Source: Eubacteriales bacterium
GTDB lineage: Bacteria; Bacillota_A; Clostridia; Lachnospirales; Lachnospiraceae
Reading direction: 5' to 3'
Assembly: GCA_030527765.1 (NCBI GenBank)
Contig: JAUNAE010000047.1
Coordinates: forward strand, 1 to 16,649
DNA length: 16,649 nucleotides
The first letter of the stretch is position 1. Every line of letters begins with the position of its first letter. A program made the translations under genes and the position numbers. The notes below the pieces were generated by a model. The model was given only the letters and a program-made list of their open reading frames with translations, had not been told where the DNA came from and did not search any database. This document shows positions 8,110-14,625 of the stretch, one piece after another.

Positions 8110-8932
8110 GAAGTGCAGCCTCCTTTCTTGCCTGAAGATCATTCATAATCTGTGTATACTCTTCCGCATTCGGAACTTTGTGATGCCAGTTTGCCTTGTT
8201 TTCCATAACCGGAGATCCAAAGCCTTTGGTTGTATTGGCAACAATCACCGTCGGACGTCCTTTGACAGTTTTTGCCTCGTCAAAAGCCTTGTTCAGCTCC
8301 TCGATATCATTGCCCGGAATGCTGAGCACATTCCATCCAAAACTTGCAAAACGATCTTCCAGTACATCGTGATGCATAACATCCTCTGTACAGCCGGAAA
8401 TCTGAAGTCGATTTCTGTCAACAACTGCGCAGAGATTGTCCAGATTGTACTGAGATGCTGCCATAGCTGCCTCCCAAACGGAACCTTCTGCAAGCTCGCC
8501 GTCACCCATAACCGTGTATACTCTGGATGGACTGTTGTTCATCTTCTGTGCCAGTGCCATTCCGACACAAACCGGAAGACCATGTCCCAGAGATCCGGAA
8601 TTCATCTCAATTCCCGGAAGTTTGTTGTTCGGATGTCCGATAAACTGAGAACCGAACTTGGAAAACTCGGAAATGACTGTTTCAATGTCAAAGAATCCTT
8701 TTTTTGCAAGAACTGCATAAAAAGCCTCTACAGAATGTCCCTTACTGAGAACAAAGAGATCTCTGTCCGGATCTTCGGAATTCTCAGGGCTGATGTTCAT
8801 TGTGTGAAAATAGAGAGAAACAAGAATGTCCATAACACTCATATCGCCGCCGATATGACCGCCGCCGCCTTCTTTGATCATGCGCACAACATCCTGTCTC
8901 AGCTCAAATGATAACGCTGTCAGATTTTCCAT
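8102..8932 (-). CDS. Transketolase N-terminal, TPP-binding subunit (split transketolase)
   Basis: The protein has 276 residues and covers the thiamine diphosphate binding domain. GGGGHIGGD (22-30) contains a conserved active-site histidine, SKGHS is at 63-67 and SLGHGLP at 114-120. The metal/TPP motif runs from GDG (143-145) to Asn174 in VVDRN. AGGAGG lies six bases before the ATG at 8932. The gene begins 29 bases after the isomerase stop and overlaps the C-terminal subunit gene by eight bases. Split transketolases are common in Clostridia and archaea. A dedicated pair inside a sugar operon suggests an enzyme for one special ketose phosphate, beside any housekeeping transketolase. The apulose-4-phosphate transketolase of apiose pathways also has two subunits. 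Confidence 0.93.
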   Translation of the reverse strand: MENLTALSFELRQDVVRMIKEGGGGHIGGDMSVMDILVSLYFHTMNISPENSEDPDRDLFVLSKGHSVEAFYAVLAKKGFFDIETVISEFSKFGSQFIGHPNNKLPGIEMNSGSLGHGLPVCVGMALAQKMNNSPSRVYTVMGDGELAEGSVWEAAMAASQYNLDNLCAVVDRNRLQISGCTEDVMHHDVLEDRFASFGWNVLSIPGNDIEELNKAFDEAKTVKGRPTVIVANTTKGFGSPVMENKANWHHKVPNAEEYTQIMNDLQARKEAALHE

Positions 8933-8961
8933 AATAATCCTCCTCTTAACTGACTAATACA

Positions 8962-10362
8962 TCACTCGCCACGAAGATATGCTTTTACCTGTTCTTCAAT
9001 CGGATCATAAAGATCCGGAGTTACTCCAATATATTTGCAAGCCTCGTAAAGTACCGGAACAACATCTTTGTGAATACCTACACAGTGATGGATGTATGGT
9101 CCTTCTACGATTTTTGCTTCCAGACGTTTGATATTTTCTACTTCAACCCACAGATAAGTTCCCATTCCTTTCGGTCCGTCAATGCCTTTTGCATTTCCGA
9201 GAAGGAGAGAATACTCACCGTTGTCTCCGTCGAAACGGGCCAGGGTTACTTCTCCATGTTTTGCCTCTGCGGTAATTGCTCCCGGATGATCAAATGCCAG
9301 CGGATAAGTGATCTTCGGGGTTTCTCTTGCAACAGAAATCGGCCATGGTCCGCAGTGCTGCAGAAGTTCTCCGTTTGCACAATCCGGATGACGAATGGTC
9401 CAGTCTGCGAAGAAGCTTCTTGTATTGTCTAATGTTGCAGCCTCTACCATAAGAGCTGTGATTGCACCATGAATATCGGTCTCACATACAACCGGAATTC
9501 CTTCTTCATTCAGAAGTGCATTTGCAGCACAAGGCATAATTCCGATTTCACTCTGAAGCTGATTCCAGCACTGAATTGCACCTGCCTGACATCCGTACTT
9601 GTCAATCAGGTTCTTCATTGCAACTTTGAGAGCTGCTACATTCTCAAGTTCCTGATCATTTACATCGATTTGCATATTTGCACGGCAGTACTCCATAACT
9701 TTGGCAACTTCTGGTCCCTCAGCCTTCACTTTCTTCATCTCATCTGTCAGTTCCGGCATCGGAATCGGAGAAAGCTGAATATTGAATTTCTCCAACAGTT
9801 CTCCTTCATTGCACATGGTAGACCAGAACTCAAACGGTCTTGTGGAGATCTGGAGAATTCTCATATTGCGGAAGGTTTTTACAACATTACATACAGCCAT
9901 GAAATCTCTGAGACCTCTCTCGAATACCGGATCATTCAGGCGGCAGTTTGTCATGTAAGTAAACGGAATGCGGAATCTTCTCAGAACCTTACCGGTTGCG
10001 AACAGACCACACTGGGTATCACGAAGTCTTGTTCCATCCGGCTCCGGTCTCTCATCCAGCGGTCCCCAGAGAAGCACCGGAACATTCAGATCCTTTGCAA
10101 GTCTTGCACATTCGAACTCTGTTCCGAAATTACAGTGCGGAAGGAACAGACCATCAATCTTTTCTGCTTTGAACTTCTCCGCAATCTTGATACGGTCCTC
10201 ATCATTATAAAGAAGGCCTTCTTCATTAATATCTGTGATATCAACGAAGTCAATGCCAAGTTCCGTCAGACGATCTGCAGTCAGTCCTCGATATTTAATC
10301 GCATCCGGTGCGCTGAAAATACTTCTTCTGGTTGGTGCATAACCAATCTTAATCTTTGCCAT
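8962..10362 (-). CDS. L-fucose/arabinose-isomerase-fold sugar isomerase, probable aldose-ketose isomerase
   Basis: The protein has 466 residues and resembles the L-fucose/L-arabinose isomerase superfamily. The N-terminal Rossmann-like part includes GLFLPHCNFGTEFE (71-84) and LLWGPLDERPEPDG (97-110). The candidate metal and catalytic region is VCETDIHGA (292-300), with later histidines in LQHCGPWP (335-342) and YIHHCVGIH (423-431). It is shorter than true FucI, which has nearly 600 residues, so the substrate probably differs. The ATG at 10362 is chosen over an ATG six bases upstream because AGGGG is then seven bases away. It is the first gene of the operon, behind the promoter at 10445-10472. 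The likely step is isomerisation of an aldose to the ketose used by the kinase. D-apiose to apulose is attractive given the neighbours, but another pentose or tetrose is possible. Confidence 0.8.
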   Translation of the reverse strand: MAKIKIGYAPTRRSIFSAPDAIKYRGLTADRLTELGIDFVDITDINEEGLLYNDEDRIKIAEKFKAEKIDGLFLPHCNFGTEFECARLAKDLNVPVLLWGPLDERPEPDGTRLRDTQCGLFATGKVLRRFRIPFTYMTNCRLNDPVFERGLRDFMAVCNVVKTFRNMRILQISTRPFEFWSTMCNEGELLEKFNIQLSPIPMPELTDEMKKVKAEGPEVAKVMEYCRANMQIDVNDQELENVAALKVAMKNLIDKYGCQAGAIQCWNQLQSEIGIMPCAANALLNEEGIPVVCETDIHGAITALMVEAATLDNTRSFFADWTIRHPDCANGELLQHCGPWPISVARETPKITYPLAFDHPGAITAEAKHGEVTLARFDGDNGEYSLLLGNAKGIDGPKGMGTYLWVEVENIKRLEAKIVEGPYIHHCVGIHKDVVPVLYEACKYIGVTPDLYDPIEEQVKAYLRGE

Positions 10363-10400
10363 AATCATTCCCCTTTCGATATAGCTTCCTACGCTTCATT

Positions 10401-10428
10401 GTAACTGTTTCCGTTTTTGTTCAGTTAC
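10401..10428. promoter_or_regulatory. Candidate operator of the sugar operon
   Basis: The inverted repeat GTAACTG (10401-10407) and CAGTTAC (10422-10428) flank a 14-base centre containing CCG. It lies just downstream of the -10 box of the operon promoter, about +10 to +37, a good place for a LacI-type repressor to block transcription. The centre also loosely resembles a CcpA cre site (TGTTTCCGTTTTTG, three mismatches). It could instead be an mRNA hairpin. Confidence 0.42.
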
Positions 10429-10444
10429 GTTCTATCTGTATATC

Positions 10445-10472
10445 ATTATAATATCTTATCTAAATATTTCAA
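10445..10472 (-). promoter_or_regulatory. Promoter of the sugar operon
   Basis: On the minus strand TTGAAA (10472-10467), a 16-base spacer and a perfect TATAAT (10450-10445) lie about 83 bases before the isomerase ATG. Confidence 0.68.
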
Positions 10473-10606
10473 TACTATTTTACATATCTATTTTATTTTA
10501 TCGTCATTTTGGTCGTATTTTTCATATTCCAAGCATATCTTTTGGTATTATTCAACAGTATTTTCCTTGTTTTTTATAACTTTTCACGTTTTTTATAAAA
10601 CATTTT

Positions 10607-10635
10607 ATATAAATGTTTACATGAAACATTTATAT
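10607..10635. repeat. Perfect 12-bp inverted repeat upstream of the peroxidase promoter
   Basis: ATATAAATGTTT (10607-10618) is followed by the five-base centre ACATG and its exact complement (10624-10635). It lies 21 bases before the -35 box of the peroxidase promoter. This is a regulator-site position, but it matches no operator consensus I can name with confidence. Confidence 0.6.
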
Positions 10636-10656
10636 GCGAGAATTTATATTTCTATA

Positions 10657-10685
10657 TTGACAATTTTCTCTTCTTCCGTTATATT
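10657..10685 (+). promoter_or_regulatory. Promoter of the peroxidase gene
   Basis: A consensus TTGACA (10657-10662), a 17-base spacer and TATATT (10680-10685) lie 71 bases before the start codon. Confidence 0.82.
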
Positions 10686-10756
10686 AATTACATGCAATAC
10701 ATTTGATTCGATATTATTTATTCAAATATTCATTTTTTTCACAGGAGGTATCTCAT

Positions 10757-11299
10757 ATGTCTATTTACGATTACAAAATTTTAAACGCTAAGAATGAAGA
10801 AGTATCTATGGAACAGTATCAGGGTAAGGTTCTCGTAATCGTGAACACTGCTACCGGATGCGGCTTTACACCTCAGTACAAAGAGCTGGAGTCCATGTAT
10901 GAGAAATATCATGAGCAGGGACTTGAGATTATCGATATCCCATGCAACCAGTTCGCCGGACAGACTCCGGGAACCGACGAGGAGATTCATGAATTCTGCA
11001 CTCTGAACTACAACACTCAGTTCCCGCAGATGAAGAAATCGGACGTAAACGGCGAGAATGCTCTTCCACTCTACAGCTTCCTGAAAGAGCAGCAGGGATT
11101 TCAGGGATTCGGCAAAGGCGTGAAGGCCCTTGCAATGAGTGCGATGCTGAAAAAGATCGACAAGAATTACAAAACAAATCCGGATATCAAATGGAACTTC
11201 ACAAAATTCCTTGTAGACCGTCAGGGAAATGTGGTTGCCCGCTTCGAGCCGACCGCTGATATGGGTGCACTTGAAAAAGCTGCTGCTGAGTTATTATAA
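10757..11299 (+). CDS. Glutathione-peroxidase-family thiol peroxidase
   Basis: The protein has 180 residues and reduces hydrogen peroxide or organic peroxides in the cytoplasm. The catalytic tetrad is visible: Cys35 in TATGCGFTPQ, Gln65 in PCNQFAGQ, and Trp146-Asn147 in IKWNFTKF. A second cysteine in IHEFCTLNYN (residue 81) sits where related enzymes keep the resolving cysteine, so thioredoxin is a likelier reductant than glutathione. The active-site residue is Cys, not selenocysteine. The ATG at 10757 is chosen because AGGAGG lies eight bases upstream; an ATG at 10703 has no such site and adds an unrelated tail. The gene has its own promoter and a terminator at 11320-11353, so it is probably monocistronic. 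In an anaerobe its role would be oxygen tolerance. Confidence 0.95.
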   Translation: MSIYDYKILNAKNEEVSMEQYQGKVLVIVNTATGCGFTPQYKELESMYEKYHEQGLEIIDIPCNQFAGQTPGTDEEIHEFCTLNYNTQFPQMKKSDVNGENALPLYSFLKEQQGFQGFGKGVKALAMSAMLKKIDKNYKTNPDIKWNFTKFLVDRQGNVVARFEPTADMGALEKAAAELL

Positions 11300-11319
11300 T
11301 AGATAGACAGATACAAACG

Positions 11320-11353
11320 AAAAGCCTCCGATTTTCCCAGATCGGAGGCTTTT
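11320..11353. terminator. Bidirectional rho-independent terminator
   Basis: A perfect 13-bp stem (11320-11332 with 11341-11353) starts with AAAAG and ends with CTTTT, so a T-run follows the stem on either strand. It separates the convergent peroxidase and HAD phosphatase genes. Confidence 0.92.
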
Positions 11354-11364
11354 CTCATTTGATG

Positions 11365-11413
11365 GTCAAACGGATATTCGCAATCCGCTTCGCTGCTTAC
11401 TTGATTCGGTTAA
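11365..11413 (-). repeat. Dispersed intergenic repeat, copy 2, overlapping a gene end
   Basis: These 49 bases match 4509-4553 closely (GTCAAACGGATAT, GCAATCCGCTTCG and ATTCGGTTAA are shared). The CGGAT/ATCCG hairpin is kept. Its right part lies inside the HAD gene and supplies the last codons, Leu-Asn-Arg-Ile-Lys, and the stop. Confidence 0.7.
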
Positions 11414-12095
11414 GATTTTTTAAGGCTTCCGGAATTTCCGAAAGACTCTGTACCTGTATTTCCGGCTGTATCTTCTCCCCTGCTTCCTTTTTGTCCGGAT
11501 TGTACCACAGGGTGTGAATTCCCGCCTGAAGACCTCCGAGAATATCAGAACTCAGACTGTCCCCAATGATAACACACTCCTCTTTCTTCAATCCCGGAAT
11601 TTTCTCAAAACATTTCTCAAAATATTCCACAGAAGGTTTGTTATAGCCCAGTTCCTCAGAAATAAAAATTTCCCGGAAACAGCCGGCAATTCCCGCACTT
11701 TCGATTCTTCCATCCTGCACAATCTTCGTTCCATTGGACGCCAGATAGAGATCATAATCTTTTCCCAGATCTTCCAGCAGTTTCTCCGCTCCCGGTAGGA
11801 AAAAATGTCCGATGGCAAGTTCTCTTTCATAGATTTTCTTTGCATCCATGGCGTTCACCTGAATTCCATATTCATCAAAAAGAATCTGAAATCGTTTCAA
11901 CAGAATCTCTTCCCTGGATGCCTCCCCTCGTTCCAGACGCTCCCACTGGTTCTGGTTGATGATATGATATCTTGCCAGAACATCCTCTGTCGGTTCCAGT
12001 CCAAGAAACGCAAGGGTTCTCGAAAGAGCCCCTCTCTCCGCCTTATTAAAATCCAGGATCGTATTGTCCAGATCCAGAAAAACATGTTTGATCAT
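11397..12095 (-). CDS. yjjG: YjjG-like HAD-family pyrimidine nucleotidase
   Basis: The 232-residue protein has all four HAD motifs: FLDLDNTILDF with the nucleophile Asp8 and acid/base Asp10, ASNGT with Ser120, Lys153 in YNKPSVEYF, and GDSLSSDILGG with Asp179 and Asp184. The overall pattern and length fit the YjjG/YfnB group, 5'-nucleotidases that hydrolyse non-canonical pyrimidine nucleotides and keep them out of DNA. A broader phosphatase activity is possible. AAAGGAG lies eight bases before the ATG, and a candidate promoter lies at 12135-12163. The C-terminal five codons fall within the dispersed repeat, so the end of the protein may have been reshaped by it. It appears to be transcribed alone and converges with the peroxidase gene. 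Confidence 0.9.
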   Translation of the reverse strand: MIKHVFLDLDNTILDFNKAERGALSRTLAFLGLEPTEDVLARYHIINQNQWERLERGEASREEILLKRFQILFDEYGIQVNAMDAKKIYERELAIGHFFLPGAEKLLEDLGKDYDLYLASNGTKIVQDGRIESAGIAGCFREIFISEELGYNKPSVEYFEKCFEKIPGLKKEECVIIGDSLSSDILGGLQAGIHTLWYNPDKKEAGEKIQPEIQVQSLSEIPEALKNLNRIK

Positions 12096-12134
12096 CCCAT
12101 TTTCTCCTTTGTACTTCGCAGCTTATCTTCGTTC

Positions 12135-12163
12135 AGTGTACGGAATTTTCCTGCAAAATTCAA
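12135..12163 (-). promoter_or_regulatory. Candidate promoter of the HAD nucleotidase gene
   Basis: On the minus strand TTGAAT (12163-12158), a 17-base spacer and TACACT (12140-12135) lie about 40 bases before the ATG. A small palindrome (12143-12161, GAATTTT/AAAATTC) fills the spacer and could bind a regulator. Both boxes are only four of six matches. Confidence 0.42.
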
Positions 12164-12233
12164 GTAGAGCCTTGCTAGACCTGGCGCAGAGTATGCGGTG
12201 CCTTAGCATCTATTACACATGCGGACATTCGAT

Positions 12234-12695
12234 CTAGACATGTAGCCCCAGACTCATCAGAAAAACTCCGACGAAAATCCCCGGTACCAGAGGAATGGTT
12301 TCTTTTCCGGTATATCTTTTCTCATAAATTGCATAAAAAATACGAAGAATGCCAAGAACACCACAGGCAAACAGCGACAAAATCATACAGGTAATAATCT
12401 TTGTTCCCATCACCATTCCAAGCACACAAAAAAGTTTTAAATCTCCGGCACCGATCCATCTCCGGTGAAACAAAGGCAGCAGACTCAGGGGAATGAGAAA
12501 TCCGAGCATGCCCTCCAATATCTCCTGCAGATCTTTTCCCCAGATCAGCCATAGAATATTCCACAAAAAACAGAATAACAGCCAGGAGTTATGCACTTTT
12601 TTCTCCCGAATATCCGATTCCGCTCCGATCCCCGCCTCTATTAAAAGGACACTATAAGGAATCACCATCCATTCTACAGTCTGCATTTCATTCAC
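12234..12695 (-). CDS. A24-family prepilin peptidase, TadV/CpaA-like
   Basis: The 153-residue protein is highly hydrophobic, with about five or six membrane segments. It has the two aspartates of the A24 aspartic protease family: Asp28 in ESDIREKKVHN and Asp85 in GAGDLKLF, the signature GxGD motif. It lacks the N-methylating domain of full PilD, as TadV/CpaA enzymes do. Such enzymes cut the leader from type IV or Flp prepilins at the membrane. No pilin, pilus ATPase or tad gene lies nearby, so its substrate must be encoded elsewhere. The first codon is GTG at 12695 after AGGAAGAAG. An ATG at 12686 with AAGG upstream is an equally good start. The end is followed by a 138-base gap before the HAD gene. 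Confidence 0.88.
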   Translation of the reverse strand: MNEMQTVEWMVIPYSVLLIEAGIGAESDIREKKVHNSWLLFCFLWNILWLIWGKDLQEILEGMLGFLIPLSLLPLFHRRWIGAGDLKLFCVLGMVMGTKIITCMILSLFACGVLGILRIFYAIYEKRYTGKETIPLVPGIFVGVFLMSLGLHV

Positions 12696-12876
12696 CTTCT
12701 TCCTGTAAAGCGATCATTCGCAATACACTCCGCACCCTGCTCACAAACGCAGGCCACCATGCAGCTGATCTGCATTCATTATACCCACAGACTTCTTCAA
12801 AAGGCGAATTCGAATACTGTCGTTTCTCATCGAGATACGAAAAAAATTTGACTCCCTCTGCGGTGAATGTTAACAT
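12688..12876 (-). CDS. Possible small protein upstream of the prepilin peptidase
   Basis: A frame of about 62 residues from an ATG at 12876 overlaps the GTG start of the peptidase by eight bases, as coupled genes do. It is soluble and mixed in composition (VKFFSYLDEKRQ early, AAWWPAFVSRVRSVLRM late) and resembles no family I know. No ribosome binding site is visible, and its 5' end overlaps the candidate promoter of the divergent acetyltransferase gene. It may be a chance frame or a decayed gene end. Confidence 0.25.
   Translation of the reverse strand: MLTFTAEGVKFFSYLDEKRQYSNSPFEEVCGYNECRSAAWWPAFVSRVRSVLRMIALQEEGE
12848..12876 (+). promoter_or_regulatory. Candidate promoter of the GNAT acetyltransferase gene
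   Basis: TTGACT (12848-12853), a 17-base spacer and TAACAT (12871-12876) lie about 48 bases before the start codon. Confidence 0.5.
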
Positions 12877-12924
12877 AAGACAAACCAAAACATCCCAATA
12901 ACCCCAGACTCAGAAAGGAATCCT

Positions 12925-13680
12925 ATGGACAGTATCATCAAACAGATCGAAGACATGTCTCTGAATGCATGGCCATCCCACAAAATGGAACTATACGATG
13001 GCTGGATTCTCCGCTTTTCTTATTTTTATACCCATCGTACTAACAGTGTAGAGCAATTTGGCACCTCCACCCTTCCCTGGAGAGAAAAAATTCCCTACTG
13101 CGAAGGAGTATATAAACGTCTGGGCACGCCGGCTATATTCAAAATCAGTCCGCTTGTTTCACCGGATTTCGACTATATGCTGGAAAACCGCGGTTACATC
13201 ATTGAACACACGACAAATGTCATGGTGATGAATCTGGAAGAAGCATCCCTTCCTTCCTATTATCCCGAAGTACACTTTTCTTCAGACATCCCTCCCGCGT
13301 GGATTGAGAGCCTTTTTGCTCTGAAGCACACGGTCAATCCGGTTCATCGTACCGTTGTTCCTTCCATGTACAAGGCCATCCCGAAGGAAACGATCTGTGC
13401 GTCCATCATCGATCAGGGAGAAATGATCGGCACCGGCCTTGGAATACTTGACCGGGACTATATCGGAATCTACGCCATTCACATTCGGGAAGATTACCGG
13501 AAGAAAGGCCTCGCCCGCCAGCTCGTCAGCGGTCTTCTGGAACAGGGCAGGCTTCAGGGTGCCAGAAAAGCCTATCTTCAGGTTGTGGAAGGAAATCTCC
13601 CGGCAGAGAACCTCTACCGTTCCCTCGGATTCGAAAAAATATACACCTACTGGTTTCGGGTTCAGCCGAAATCAAAATAA
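12925..13680 (+). CDS. GNAT-family N-acetyltransferase
   Basis: The protein has 251 residues. The C-terminal half is a GNAT domain: a GTGLGILDRDYIGIYAI strand region (169-185), then motif A REDYRKKGLARQL (188-200) that binds the pyrophosphate of acetyl-CoA, and AENLYRSLGFEKIYTYWF (227-244) near the end. The N-terminal half (about 1-110) begins with NAWPSHKMELYDGWILRFS and looks like a degenerate second GNAT-like domain seen in two-domain members. The acceptor cannot be read from sequence; a small amine, a peptide N-terminus or an antibiotic are all open. AAAGGA lies just before the ATG. The gene stands alone, with its own promoter and a terminator at 13707-13744. Confidence 0.9.
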   Translation: MDSIIKQIEDMSLNAWPSHKMELYDGWILRFSYFYTHRTNSVEQFGTSTLPWREKIPYCEGVYKRLGTPAIFKISPLVSPDFDYMLENRGYIIEHTTNVMVMNLEEASLPSYYPEVHFSSDIPPAWIESLFALKHTVNPVHRTVVPSMYKAIPKETICASIIDQGEMIGTGLGILDRDYIGIYAIHIREDYRKKGLARQLVSGLLEQGRLQGARKAYLQVVEGNLPAENLYRSLGFEKIYTYWFRVQPKSK

Positions 13681-13706
13681 CCGCACCAATTCTATAGAAG
13701 CCCAAA

Positions 13707-13744
13707 AGCCCCTCAAACAGATTCATCACTCTGTTTGAGGGGCT
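13707..13744. terminator. Strong hairpin terminator after the acetyltransferase gene
   Basis: A perfect 15-bp stem (13707-13721 with 13730-13744, AGCCCCTCAAACAGA) has an eight-base loop. The T-run is better on the minus strand (TTTTGGG), so it may also stop folT transcripts, although it lies about 200 bases beyond the folT stop. Confidence 0.75.
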
Positions 13745-13856
13745 CCTATGATTCTATCTTTGTATATATCTAATCTATGATTCGCTGCTTCCGGCGGATA
13801 TGTGATTTTCTAGGGGATATTCAAAACCGCCATACCGTTTTCGCCGGTGTACAAAT

Positions 13857-13924
13857 CGCGAATCTCGTAAGAAGATTCGCGCGCGAGTTCGGCAGTTGCG
13901 AAGCAACTTTCTTCTGCCGAACTC
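13857..13924 (-). other. Tandem perfect hairpins downstream of folT
   Basis: Two stable stems stand side by side. CGCGAATCT (13857-13865) pairs perfectly with 13873-13881. GAGTTCGGCAG (13885-13895) pairs perfectly with 13914-13924 and contains an inner GTTGC/GCAAC hairpin. The second begins 19 bases after the folT stop. Neither has a T-run, so they are not classic terminators. The rest of 13745-13942 shows no gene; 13771-13830 holds fragments resembling the dispersed repeat (TTCGCTGCTT, GGATATTC). Confidence 0.6.
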
Positions 13925-13942
13925 TGAGAAAGGTTCCATAAA

Positions 13943-14542
13943 TCAGTTCTTTGCTCTTGCCACGGAAATACCAAGCTCCTTGGACAGGCGCACAGCCAAA
14001 GTCAGCATCAGGAAAATGATCGCAGAATCGATCGGAAGCATAATCGCATTCTTCAGAAGTCTTGCAGGAAGAAGTACGAAAAATCCTTTTCCATAAAGCA
14101 CGGAAATCCAAAGGGTATTCAGTCCGCAGTTCACAATCAGTTTTACAAGGAACTCTGCTGCAAGAATTCTCGGAATGGAAACCGGCTTCTTGTAGAGAAT
14201 GAATCCGTAGATCACACCTGCCAGCATGGCATTAAAGGTGAATCCCGGGAAAAAGGTTCCGGTAGGTTTCACAAGGAATTTCAGAATATCCAGGGCCCCG
14301 CCGAAGAAGCATCCTACTACCGGTCCGAACAAGAACTCCACCAGACGGTTCGGAAGACCAGAAAAACCGATACGGATATAAGGTCCAAGATCAATACTTG
14401 CCACATATCCAAGTACCACTGCCAGAGCGGCCATCATACCGCAGATTACAAGGTTTCTTGTGCTGGAAAGCTCATGAAGAGAACTCTTGAGAGTTTCTGC
14501 TACGCTCATTCCGGCACTCTTACTTTCACTATTTTTTTGCAT
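13943..14542 (-). CDS. folT: Folate ECF transporter substrate-binding S component
   Basis: The 199-residue protein has about six membrane helices. The central signature IRIGFSGLPNRLVEFLFGP, then GTFFPGFTFNAMLAGVIYG, matches the FolT branch of ECF S components, which bind folates in the membrane and work with the shared EcfT/EcfA energy module encoded elsewhere. Uptake of 5-formyl-THF and related folates is expected. The ATG at 14542 is chosen because GGAGGTG lies eight bases upstream; an ATG at 14572 has no ribosome binding site and lies upstream of this Shine-Dalgarno sequence. A tetrahydrofolate riboswitch precedes it, which supports the substrate call independently. The gene is alone in its transcript. 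Confidence 0.94.
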   Translation of the reverse strand: MQKNSESKSAGMSVAETLKSSLHELSSTRNLVICGMMAALAVVLGYVASIDLGPYIRIGFSGLPNRLVEFLFGPVVGCFFGGALDILKFLVKPTGTFFPGFTFNAMLAGVIYGFILYKKPVSIPRILAAEFLVKLIVNCGLNTLWISVLYGKGFFVLLPARLLKNAIMLPIDSAIIFLMLTLAVRLSKELGISVARAKN

Positions 14543-14550
14543 GAAAAAAG

Positions 14551-14612
14551 CACCTCCATAATGTTGGTTCATAGAGTAGTTACGATAAATAATAATCCCT
14601 CCACATTATGAG
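14551..14612 (-). promoter_or_regulatory. Probable expression platform of the folT leader (ribosome binding site pairing)
   Basis: The bases at 14603-14612 (CTCATAATGT on the minus strand) can pair with 14554-14564 (ACATTATGGAG), ten pairs with one bulged G, covering the Shine-Dalgarno GGAGG. A competing hairpin (ACAT..GAG..CTC..ATGT, about 14603-14626) adjoins the aptamer's closing stem. This suggests control at translation initiation. Confidence 0.5.
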
Positions 14613-14625
14613 ATGCACTCACATG

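Larger units (their letters stand above)
10363..10756. other. AT-rich divergent regulatory region without genes
   Basis: These 394 bases separate the minus-strand sugar operon from the plus-strand peroxidase gene. The region is markedly AT-rich compared with its flanks and holds one promoter for each direction and two inverted repeats, listed separately. A reading frame at 10417-10791 is low-complexity (Tyr, Phe, Ile, Ser), has no ribosome binding site and overlaps the peroxidase start, so it is taken as non-coding. Confidence 0.75.

Noticed and set aside
8108..8911. A 267-residue plus-strand reading frame
   Set aside because: It is antisense to the transketolase N-terminal subunit gene, which has every expected motif; Cys- and His-rich random composition and no ribosome binding site.
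9469..10404. A 311-residue plus-strand reading frame
   Set aside because: It is the antisense shadow of the sugar isomerase gene and starts inside it without a ribosome binding site.
10406..10419. A CcpA cre site in the operon leader
   Set aside because: TGTTTCCGTTTTTG has three mismatches to the consensus, so it is noted only as a possibility within the operator entry.
10417..10791. A 124-residue frame in the AT-rich gap
   Set aside because: Tyr/Phe/Ile/Ser-rich translation typical of AT-rich non-coding DNA; it crosses the promoter and start of the peroxidase gene.
12175..12239. CTAGAC direct repeats between HAD and peptidase genes as an attachment site
   Set aside because: Only six bases are shared, there is no recombinase nearby, and such short repeats are expected by chance.
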